From Antedon mediterranea (Eukaryota > Echinodermata > Crinoidea > Comatulida > Antedonidae), in assembly GCF_964355755.1 (NCBI RefSeq), contig NC_092673.1, positions 2,423,001-2,487,000 on the forward strand: 64,000 nt of DNA, written 5' to 3'. A program made the translations under genes and the position numbers. Under the pieces are notes generated by a model that ran no database searches, was not told the DNA's origin, and saw only the letters and a list, made by a program, of their open reading frames with translations. Below are positions 15,301 to 25,900 of the stretch, piece by piece. The first letter of the stretch is position 1; the number at the start of each line of letters is the position of its first letter.

Positions 15301-16437
15301 TTTTCGATAAAACTGGTTACTATAGCACAATTAACATGCGTAGAACCCATTAGTCGACTTTGCGCATGTTTATGATGCAATAGTAACCAATTATGTCAAA
15401 AAATAAAAGGGTCGAAAATCAGCAATTTTTCGAAAATTTCCCTGTACTATAGTACAGGAATTTTTTCAAAAAATGACCAATTTTCGACCTTTTTATTTTT
15501 CGATAAAACTGGTTACTATAGCACAATTAACATGCGCAGAACCCATTAGTCGACTTTGCGCATGTTTATTATGCTATAGTAACCATTTATGTCAAAAAAT
15601 AAAAGGGTCGAAAATCGGCCATTTTTCGAAAATTTCCCTGTACTATAGTACAGGATTTTTTTTTTAAAATGACCAATTTTCGACCTTTTTATTTTTCGAT
15701 AAAACTGGTTACTATAGCACAATTAACATGCGCAGAACCCATTAGTCGACTTTGCGCATGTTTATTATGCTATAGTAACCATTTATGTCAAAACTGGTTA
15801 CTATAGCACAATTGACATGCGCAGAACCTATTATTCGTCTCTGCGCATGTTTATTATGCAATAGTAACCAATTATGTCAAAAAATAAAAGGGTCGAAAAT
15901 CGGCCATTTTTCAAAAATTTCCCTGTATTATAGTACAGGAATTTTTAAAAAAAAATAACCAATTTTCGACCTTTTATTTTTCGATAAAACTGGTTACTAT
16001 AGCACAATTAACATGCGCAGAACCCATTAGTCGACTCTGCGCATGTTTATTATGCAATAGTAACCATTTATGTCAAAAAATAAAAGGGTCGAAAATCGGC
16101 CATTTTTCGAAAATTTCCCTGTACTATAGTACAGGAATTTTTTCAAAAAATAACCAATTTTCGACCTTTTATTTTTCGATAAAACTGGTTACTATAGTAC
16201 AATTAACATGCGCAGAACCCATTAGTCGACTCTGCGCATGTTTATTATGCTATAGTAACCATTTATGTCAAAAACTGGTTACTATAGCACAATTGACATG
16301 CGCAGAACCCATTATTCGTCTCTGCGCATGTTTATTATGCAATAGTAACCATTTATGTCAAAAAACAAAAGGGTCGAAAATCGGCCATTTTTCGACAATT
16401 TCCCTGTACTAATAGTACAGGGGTTTTTCGAAAAAAA
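12315..16437. repeat. 4.1-kb satellite of two alternating palindromic modules
   Basis: Module A (about 85 bp) is an inverted repeat with arms GGTTACTATAGCA/TGCTATAGTAACC and inner arms CATGCGCA/TGCGCATG. It has two subtypes: A1 centre CCCATTAGTCGAC, A2 centre CCTATTATTCGTC. Module B (about 105 bp) has arms AAAAGGGTCGAAAATCGGCC and its near-complement around the perfect palindrome CCCTGTACTATAGTACAGGG. Junctions TTTTTCGATAAAACTGG recur about every 195 bases (A1+B, seven times) or 285 bases (A1+A2+B, eight times). The repeated 72-81-codon frames come from the repeat, not from genes. Confidence 0.95.
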
Positions 16438-16705
16438 AAGATCAAATATATAAGCTTTTTAAAATTCAATTATTATGCCATAATAGTGCCATGTAGAGGG
16501 ATTTTTCAAAAAATACCATTAACATAGTAACATTAACATTTTAATATAAATATGTAAAAATGTGCACATATGGCCTCATCATCCGTCTGCCATTTTTTGC
16601 AATATCATTATTTTGATGATACAATATATCCACCACATAATTTATATGCTAGTTCAAACGCAAAACAAACTACAGTTTAAAAGGCTTTATACATGACGCC
16701 AGTTG

Positions 16706-16730
16706 TGACGTCATTAACAATTACGTCATC
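16706..16730 (+). promoter_or_regulatory. paired CRE-like sites
   Basis: A full TGACGTCA palindrome at 16706-16713 is followed by TTACGTCATC at 16721-16730. Both match the ATF/CREB core and sit just ahead of a possible exon ending at GTTTATG|GTAATT near 16819. Confidence 0.35.
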
Positions 16731-17051
16731 AGATAAATGTCCTATTTCAATCGGCAGAGGATTAATAAAGTCTCGGTGGAATACGTTGCAACTTATCTAC
16801 GCTATTGTCCGTTGTTTATGGTAATTGAACCTAATGTACATATTTGATTGCGTTTTACTCCGTTACATTTGTTTGTTTATTTAAATTTCTCATAATTTTA
16901 AGTTAATGTTGATAGTAAAATGCTTATCTTAGATCGTTAATATTTTATAATTTTCTTAATTATAATATTAATTACCCTATTATGGGGAGCAGTTAGAATA
17001 TAGAAACCTTGATTGGGTTATTTATATACTTTTGTAATTATCTTTATACAG

Positions 17052-17123
17052 GTTGACGGTAAAATAACTTTTACTCTAGTCACAATACAACAATAACAGT
17101 GTCACAGGCATGAGATGACTCAG
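17052..17123 (+). ncRNA. candidate non-coding exon
   Basis: Flanked by a good acceptor (TCTTTATACAG) and a strong donor (ACTCAG|GTAAGG). No open frame passes through it and no plus-strand coding gene follows, so if it is real it belongs to a long non-coding RNA. Splice-like flanks can occur by chance. Confidence 0.3.
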
Positions 17124-17464
17124 GTAAGGAAATCATAAGATCTTTACATATGAATTCCTATGGCATTAACAACAAAATATACTTATCTATCCTATTGTAC
17201 TATGGTTTAACATACATAACAATGGATTAGACTGAAGGATATGTAAACAACCACAGAAGATTCCAGAAAACAGAATATGCTACTCAATATTAGAACATAG
17301 CATAATTGATAAAATTAAATGTTACAGAAAGAGGATGACTGAGAAAAGGACATAAATGATAGGCCTTCAGCTAGACTAGGTTCTAGCCCGTAATTACAAA
17401 AGATAAATATTTTGGCACATATAACATTTCGAATGAGGGTACGTTTATTGTAAATACATAATAT

Positions 17465-17612
17465 AAAAATAACGCTTAAAAAAGAACGATGTTTCGACTC
17501 CATCATGGGGTCATTATCAAGTCCAATGAATAAAATATAAAACAACTAATTAAATAGCACAGTCTAATTAACAGAGTCGAAACGTCGTTCTTTTTTAAGC
17601 GTTTTTTTTTAT
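17465..17612. mobile_element. inverted Penelope-like fragment with degenerate hammerhead motif
   Basis: Two inverted arms, ACGCTTAAAAAAGAACGATG at the left and its complement (GTCGTTCTTTTTTAAGCG) at the right. Read on the minus strand the left arm gives TTGATAA, a GAC...GTC hairpin, then GAAACATCG; the right arm on the plus strand gives GAGTCGAAACGTCG. This is the GAAAC side of a hammerhead, with a changed CUGAUGA box. Confidence 0.5.
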
Positions 17613-18135
17613 ATTATGTATATAACATTTCATACGTATAATAAATACTCACAATTACAATTGTTATTACAATTACGTATAATTAATGTATTATCAGACA
17701 AAAATAAAAAAGTCGACCGGTGGACTAACATAAAAATGACAATAAATACAGACTTGGGGCAAGTATAGCCTTTAGCCTATGTTATTCATTCAATCTATTA
17801 TATATAGGAAAACGATATAGAAAACTACATCAAAATTGAATATTATTCCTCTCAACAATATATTGCATATAGATGGTCATGTGACCAATGACTTGCTGAA
17901 CCATAGCTAATCAACTGTAAATCGTTCCTAATCAACATCCGAATGGAACTACTGTATAAACATAGGAGATCATATACAATATTGAGAGACAGACAAGCTT
18001 AGATAATTGCTTGTTTTTATAAGTTTGTTCCAATGCGTGTAGTATTAGCATCCAGTGAATCTCAATTTTTCCTATGGCTATACAAGCATAATTTAAAGAA
18101 TATTGATTGTTTATTCTACTAATTTTCATCAGGGT

Positions 18136-18162
18136 TAGAGCTCTGTCTACACTATCAAACGA
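18136..18162 (+). mobile_element. MITE family 1, solo left end (copy 4)
   Basis: Only AGCTCTGTCTACACTATCAA is preserved; the sequence beyond it does not match the family. Confidence 0.6.
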
Positions 18163-18448
18163 CTAGGACGTTGAGCAAAAAAAAACACAATGATTTAAAT
18201 TAGCTAAGTCCTTGTACAGAATAATATACTGAAATTACAACGTACCAATATCAAAATATAGTTCGCAATAATGATTAATAGGCACCTAGATAATATTTAA
18301 AATTGAAATTGGGGAGACCAGGGTAAACCTAAGTGAACTTAATCACTGTAGCTGAGCCGGTTGACATCTCTTCATGTGTTGAGTACCTGTACAAATAAAT
18401 ACATATGATTACATTAAATCAAGGATAAATAATTAACCTTTTTCTCCC

Positions 18449-18618
18449 AGTGGCGTAACGGCTATGAGCGCTCACTGGCTAAACCCAAGGCCCCCAGAGC
18501 TTAAGGGGGCCTCTGAGCAGTGCCCAGAAAAGGGCTAAAAATTCCCGAGGCTTCCAGCGTTGGAGGGCCACTTAGGGTCCATAAACCAGTTGTCTCAAAC
18601 CTCTGCTTTATGCCACTG
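18449..18618. mobile_element. hAT-like non-autonomous element
   Basis: Begins CAGTGGCGTAAC and ends in the near-complement TTATGCCACTG, a hAT-type terminus. The flanking octamers are only partly alike. The body (GGCCCCCAGAGC, TTGGAGGGCCACTTAGGGT) recurs at 43879-44072. Confidence 0.6.
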
Positions 18619-19539
18619 ATTTGTTCATGATACAACCAGTAACCTAACAGAAAGATTACATGTTGAAAACCTGTAAAAATTACGCATGTTATTTTGAACA
18701 CAGTCATCGGATACTTAGCAGCTGTGGGTTTAAAAGCATTTCAATATTATTGCTGTAAATATTGATTTATGAAAAGTAAAAGAAGGTGGTTGCAGCCGGC
18801 GATTGAAAGTAGATTAGTGACGACGTCATCAAGTCCGTCCAACGCGATGCTTTAAGTTTCTCAAATGAGATGAATTAAAGAGATTAGAAGTTGAATATCC
18901 GAGAAAAATCTCAAGTAGGCATCTATATAGTATAACAAAATCAATAGGCGGAAATAGTTCAGAATTTTATTCTTGATGCCATGTTTTTTTAAAATAATTT
19001 ATCAGAGTACTTCTATCAGGGAAGAGTGTGCTTTTATTATACTTACTCATCTCATATGCGAATTAGTATATAACCAAATATTAAGGCAGAAAAAGACCTG
19101 TGCTGAGCATGGGTTACTGCTAGTTAATTCTCAATATTAAGGCCTAAACATTTTTACTACCCAATTATACATAGCTTACTAATAAGTATTAGTCAACAAT
19201 AAAAATATAAATTTGAAATCAATTAAAATATAGATACACAACATATTTTATGAGGTTTCTAAATATTTATTATTGAAATACTTATTTAAACAATGTAGGT
19301 ACTTAATTTAAAATTTAAATAATCAAAGTAAAATCCAAACTCATATTTTTATATTCAAACCAAAACAAACAAATATAAAAATCAATTCTTATATACAGAT
19401 CAACTGTATAATGTACATTTACAATACACTCATATAAACAAAATGAAATGTCAAAATATGTAAACATCTTATTATATAACACATACAAACATACAATCAA
19501 CATTAGGCACGACATATGGTTGCGTTTGAATACAGCCAT

Positions 19540-20095
19540 ATATAGACATTACATATCCATATGTAAACATTACATATCCATATATAAACATCACATATAT
19601 CCATATGTAGACATTACATATCCATATAGATATTACATATCCATATATAGACATTACATATCCATATGTAGACATCACATATCCATATATAGACATCACA
19701 TATCCATATATAGACATTACATATCCATATGTAGACATTACATATCCATATGTAGACATTACATATCCATATGTAGACATTACATATCCATATATAGACA
19801 TTACATATCCATATATAGACATTACATATCCATATATAGACATTACATATCCATATATAGACTTTATCCATATATATAGACATTACATATATCCATATAT
19901 AGACATTACATATATCCATATATAGACATTACATATCCATATATAGACATCACATATATCCATATATAGACATTATATATCCATATATAGACATTACATA
20001 TCCATATATAGACATCACATATCCATATGTAGACATCACATATATCCATATATAGACATTACATATCCATATATAGACATTACATATCCATATGC
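19540..20095. repeat. 21-bp minisatellite (ACATATCCATATATAGACATT)
   Basis: About 26 units of ACATATCCATATATAGACAT with interspersed variants (TATGTAGAC, CACATATATCC). Long open frames on both strands here are repeat translations. Confidence 0.93.
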
Positions 20096-20334
20096 AGTCA
20101 ACAAATGAAATGACCCATAATGTGCCCATATATGGTAATAAAAATACAAACTATATCAACCATATATATATATATATTTAAAGAAACCCTTATAACAAAC
20201 CTTTAATAATGACATATTATTTAAAACTTAACTGTACAACAGCAACAAAATTATAATTGTTATATTTAAAATGGCAAGAAAACTACTATTTTGATAAATA
20301 TCCAGTAGTAAAAAAATAATTTATAACAAATAAA

Positions 20335-20757
20335 GCTGAATGATGTCACTATTCCATAATGTACCCATCATGAAATGATGTCATAATAGGTACACATGAT
20401 TTTGTAATGTATAATCCCTATACATATATAACAAGATGTGCTGAATGATGTCACTATTCCATAATGTACCCATCATGAAATGATGTCATAATAGGTACAC
20501 ATGATTTTGTAATGTATAATCCCTATACATATATAACAAGATGTGCTGAATGATGTCACTATTCCATAATGTACCCATCATGAAATGATGTCATAATAAG
20601 TACACATGATTTTGAAATGTGTAATCCTTATACAAATATAACAAGATGTGCTGAATGATGTCACTATTCCATAATGTCCCCATCATGAAATGATGTCATA
20701 ATAGGTACACATGATTTTTAAATGTGTAATCCTTATACAAATATACCAAAATGTCCA
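20335..20757. repeat. 105-bp tandem repeat, 4 units
   Basis: Units start GCTGAATGATGTCACTATTC at 20335, 20440, 20545 and 20650. Each contains ATGATGTCA twice; the third and fourth units are more diverged. Confidence 0.95.
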
Positions 20758-20872
20758 ATGTATTCCAAATAGATGTACTATGGACCTTGAATAACCAGGA
20801 TATTAGTCAGGGTAAAAATCAGCAATTCTCAAGGACCAAACAAAACAAATTTAGAATAACTTGATATTAGTA

Positions 20873-21046
20873 AAAACCTCTGTCTACACTATCAAAGTTT
20901 GTGTGACAACAAAATGTGATGTGCCCAAATATGGAAGTGATATGCACAAATATGGAAGTGATATGCACAAATATGGTAGTGCTATGACATCATCATGTCC
21001 ATACAGTATATTTGTCACATACAGTTTGAGTATAGACAAGGCTTTA
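20873..21046. mobile_element. MITE family 1, copy 5
   Basis: Both inverted ends recognisable (CTCTGTCTACACTATCAAAG; GTTTGAGTATAGACAAGGC). Three internal tandem copies of AAATATGGAAGTGATATGC-type 20-mers. Confidence 0.88.
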
Positions 21047-22168
21047 AACATTAAAATAACAAAGAAATACAATAACAACAAATATAAATTCAGCTAATCT
21101 TTACATAGGACAGACAGACAAACCAGACTGTCTCAAACCGGACATTGCGGGCCAGCCTAGGGTGTCCAATTATTGGACACTGGAATAAATACAGTAATAA
21201 TAACATTAACAATTCGTCCAATATATTTCTGCAGAACAAATGTACAATATTACAGATTGTTAGAATATCTTGGGCTAACCTAATATCTACGTCATTTAAA
21301 ATATCTAATTTGCATCATTGCACAATTTAATTAAAAAAAATGTTCTCTCAAATATTGAAATTATTTTAGTTTGAACTAATTTCTTCATGATGTGAAATGA
21401 TGTTAATTAACATTAATTAGTTCATTGAAAATCTTTATTTGCCTCAAAATAAAATGATACATTAAAAAGTACAAAACGGTGTCTACGAAATTAAAAAATG
21501 TTTGAGGCTATATTGATATTAATGTTACAAAACTTGTTGTAGGCCAATTAATGTATATGACAGATCTTTTATTTATTTTTTTTATTATTCAATTCAAATT
21601 AACATTTCATTTCAATCATTAATTTCGGAGCATGTTAAAATTATTATATATAATTTAATTTAAGTATATAAAAAATATTGAGCAATATCATCTTACAACT
21701 ATATAGATTTTTACACTAAAAATGATACATATATATTTCATTTTGAAAGAAGTAAGGAACAAGTAAACAATAATGATATTAATATAAAATTACTTAGTGT
21801 ATAATTTAGTTATTAGCAAATGGATATTTGTCCTAATTTTAAATACATTTTCAAAATATCTGCTCTTAACTTAGATTTTACTAATTCTAATTAACACCAT
21901 GTTTTTAAATCTAAAAATTATTAACTATGTTCAGTTTTTGAAAGATATGAAATATATGATATGTAATCAATAAATATTTATCCAATATTGATCAAAATAA
22001 ATCGATAACAATTCATAACAATTGATATCACCTAAAAGGCTGTAATTAAAATTTACTAACCCTGTCAAACAACATTTTACTAAAATTTAAAATAATTGAA
22101 AAACCACAAATTAAACACTACACTCTTATGATTACAACAAATAATATTAAAAATATATAAAAGTGATA

Positions 22169-22178
22169 TTTATTTATT
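22169..22178 (-). terminator. polyadenylation signals of the ADAM gene
   Basis: Two overlapping AATAAA hexamers on the minus strand, about 65 bases past the TAA. They would give a short 3' UTR. Confidence 0.5.
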
Positions 22179-22240
22179 AAACAAAATATAGAAACATAAA
22201 ATGTTAATTGCATACAAATATTAAATATTTACAAAATGTA

Positions 22241-22970
22241 TTATACAGGAGGTGGTGGAGGGGAAGAAAGAGAAGATCTAGGCCTAATTTTGGGTTTTAT
22301 TTGTACCTGTGGCCTCCCGTTCGCAGGCTTTGGCAGTACCTTTGGCTTGTTAGCAATATTTGGAGGAGGGGGCCTAACAGGTGGAGGTGGTTTTATTGGT
22401 GAAATTGGCATATTTGCACTATTTGAGTTATTTGTATTAGGGTATGTAGGTTTTAATGCTGGCAGCTTAGGGGGAACCCGATTCCTCCAACTTGAATCGC
22501 CGTTTGATGTCCTAGGAGCTACACTCGGTTTTACAGAAGTTGATGGAGGAGGGTATGGTCGAACTGGAGTAACAGGCTTAACTACTCCTATCGGTTTCAG
22601 TGGAGGTGTAGGCTTGGGCGGCGTAGGCTTAGGCGGCGTAGGTTTAGGCGGTGTAGGCTTAGGTGGTGTAATTTTAGCCGGTGGAGGTTTTGATGGAGCC
22701 GGCCTAGCTGGTGCTGGTCTAACCGGTGCGAATTCAACTGTGGCTGTGGCAGGAGAAAAATTCATAGGGTAAGATGGTATATCAGTGGCGGAAGTACCTG
22801 AGGAATGTTTGGATGAGTATCCTGATGAATAACCTGAGTTGCCACCTGTATCTGAGTACGAACCCTGAGCCAACGGTACTTTGTGCTCAATCGACAAAGG
22901 CTGTCCTGGTGACGTGACTGGTTTACGCAGTTGCTTTGTATTGCTTGAAGGCTTAGGTCTTTTATAGTTC
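22241..22970 (-). CDS. ADAM terminal exon: proline-rich cytoplasmic tail
   Basis: Acceptor CTGTTCCAG; stop TAA at 22243-22241. About 242 residues. Four tandem KPTPP units ([12 protein letters not shown]) and many other PxxP motifs ([17 protein letters not shown], final SSPPPPPV), preceded by a Ser/Gly/Tyr-rich segment. As in ADAM12/19 tails, SH3-domain partners are likely. The opposite strand's Gly-rich frame is its shadow. Confidence 0.93.
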
Positions 22971-25900
22971 CTGGAACAGAGTTAAAAAAGAATTTAATGT
23001 ATAAAGAAATAACAAAATTTAAAATGATTGTAGAAATAAAAAATATAAAAAATAAGGTAAAAATAATTAGAACATTCATTCATTCTTTCATTTTTTCAAT
23101 AATAGAAAATAATATATTAAAAAATAAATAATAATATTATAACATTTAAGTAGTAGTAACAGCTAAATAATTAGTTCTCTTTTTATATGCGCAAAAGGCA
23201 GAAAAGTTTGAGGAACAGACACAAACAATCTTTTCATTTCTGCATTGACAAAGAAACAAGACTCACGCATTTCTATAGTTTTTCCATTTTGCAGCAATAA
23301 CCTCTCGTTTTATGTACGCTCCGGTTGCTAGGAGTCCAATGATGGGTAGAACTACAAGTAACATGACAATGATGATGACTGTGCTACTGCTTGAACCAGG
23401 CACTGCAATCAGAAAAAAAACAAACACTTGTTTGTTAATGAATAATGAGTATGGATAGTAACAAAAGCAATAACATGTTGTACATTCTTTTATGAAATAT
23501 TTTGATTTCAAAGATGAACAATTGCTTATATTAGTACAGTTAACTCTCCCAATACCAAACTTTCTGAAAACCAGGTAACTCTCCCAATACCAGACTTTTC
23601 TGGATGTCCAAAAGGTAACAAATTCATTTTTACCATTAAAAACACAAAGTTCCTTGAAAACCAGACAAATTTGGACAGCCCAAAAGTGTCCAGTATTTGG
23701 AGAGTTGACTGTATAAATAAAATAAATAAATTATCTTGGTTGAAAATTGTTCGTGTATATTTAATCATGTACTATACCACACTGTAGGTGGTAACATTAC
23801 AGTCAATAATATAATGAATAACTTTACTGCGATACACACAAAAAATAAAACTGGACTCCAAATATCAAATATCACAGAAAGAGTACAATGGCTCATTCAG
23901 AAGAACACAAAGTATAAAGCTCTCATGTCTACACTATCAAACTAGTTTAACAAAAAAGTTTGATGTGCCTTACTAAATATGGCAGTGATATGCTCAAATA
24001 TGGCAGTGATACTACATCATTATGTCCATATATGGGCACATCACATTTTTTTGTCACATAAAGTTTGATAAGTGTGGACAGAGCTTTACAGGAAGAGTAC
24101 AATGGCTCATTCAAAAGAACATATAATATAAATGCATTATGAATTATTAAAAATAATATTATTATAGTGAGCTGCATCATAGGACTAATTTAATTACTCA
24201 GGTCAATTAAATCAATTGCTATTAAACCATTGTACAAGATATATTGAATAAACACTGGTTTCATGCGTCACAACATATTTTGTTTGACATTGAAAATTAC
24301 TACAAAAATTAATATGTTTAGCCTAATTCACCAAGTTTCATTTTCAATTTATGAATATTAGCAACATTTTTAAGGTCTATGATTGTTTCAGCCGGCTATC
24401 ACAACAACAATTGACTTGTGAGCATGCTCAAACAATCTTTAGTGTACAGTGAGTCATGTGGTGTAATGGGTAGTGATACCCTAATAGTGCCATCAAGAAC
24501 AAAAAGAAAATATAGATATTTGAAGAAAAATAGAGTTAGGGTTAAGTATAAAATACATTAAAAAAAACCTTTATAATGATATTAATACAAACTTTCATGC
24601 AAATTGTGCAAAAATTTAAATATACACACAGTGCCTTGTATATTTTGTGTGATTTTATTAAATCAAAATATACACTTTTTCGTCAGCTTACTTTTATACC
24701 TATTCAAAGATTGTTATCAGAGAATTACAAAAAAAAATATGAAAGAGTGATTGGTTCGTTTTTTGAGTACCTTTTATGTCTACTTCATTAGTGACATTTA
24801 AAAAAATACCTGTTGTTTCTACTTCATTTGTAACAAAAGGAATGGAAGTGACTAGAAAAAAAAGATAAAGTATAAACTACAGTTAGACACAAATCTAATA
24901 TTAGTATTTATACAGGTAAAATTATACGGGTAAAAATATATTAGTTAAAATATTTCTATATAACTAATAGGAAATTTCTATATACTATATCTGGACCATT
25001 GAGCTTGTCGGCAATGACTTTAATAGTACGTCTTGTTTGTGATAGATAGAATGAAGAAAAGAAGATGCAAAAGAAAACAATAAAATTAAAATTAAACAAA
25101 AGTAATAAGATTACAGTAAAACATTCCAAATAAGGCAATAAGTAAAGTATACTTATGTATTATTACTATAATTCACTATGATTCAATTTTTTATATTTAA
25201 TTCAATACTTTTTTGACAGGCACAGAAAAATTCTAAAAACAAATTATTATTAAACTTTCAATCTAACTATGAATTGCTTTCTTTGAATTGTATACAACTT
25301 TATTTAAATTATATTACACATAATTAAAATTGTAAAGAATTAAAAAGCGGGATTATTATCAAGAATATAGCTGTACTGGTATTGTCCACACTACTGTCCA
25401 TACTGATTGCCTTCTAAGTTTTCTTAGATGCAGGGGCGACTGTAAAAAGGTGATTATCATAAAAGCGGATATATTTCCAACAATTTTATTCCAGTCTATC
25501 TTAAATACCAATGGTTTAATTTAAAGGAATTTATATATATTATTTATATATGCTGTACAACCACAGACTAGAAGGCTTTGCATTATTAGTATCCATAATG
25601 TATTATTTATGTATATGGTTAAATCTATATTTAGAATTCTTATTTCTAATATTATTTTTTCACAAATATTCTACAAACAATTATTATTAATATTAAAATT
25701 TATAATTAAAGTGTAGTATCATTACAGTTGTGTGAATTACAGTACTAAGTATAAAAAAATGCAATACACAAAAAAAACAACAAAAAATGCACATACAGAT
25801 GAGGTTATATACAGTAATGCACTTGAAATGGAATATGAAAATGCTTTAATAATATTATTACAAATGGCATATCCAAAGACATGAAGCAGTAGAGCATGTC

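Larger units (their letters stand above)
16438..22168. other. gene-poor block between the satellite and the ADAM 3' end
   Basis: Contains possible non-coding exons near 16.8-17.1 kb, a Penelope-like inverted fragment at 17.46 kb, a lone family-1 MITE end, a hAT-like repeat, two minisatellites (19.54 and 20.33 kb) and one full MITE. No protein-coding exon recognised. Confidence 0.6.

Noticed and set aside
12614..15667. Repeated 64-81-codon open frames beginning MSKLVTIAQL...
   Set aside because: They recur with every long unit of the palindromic satellite, have no recognisable domain, and their frame arises from the inverted-repeat sequence itself.
19448..19919. Overlapping 100-143-codon frames on both strands
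   Set aside because: Products of the 21-bp minisatellite; both strands remain open because the repeat lacks stops.
22236..22772. 178-codon Gly-rich plus-strand frame
   Set aside because: Exact antisense of the ADAM proline-rich tail exon (Pro codons read as Gly), which is supported by splicing phase with the upstream ADAM exons.
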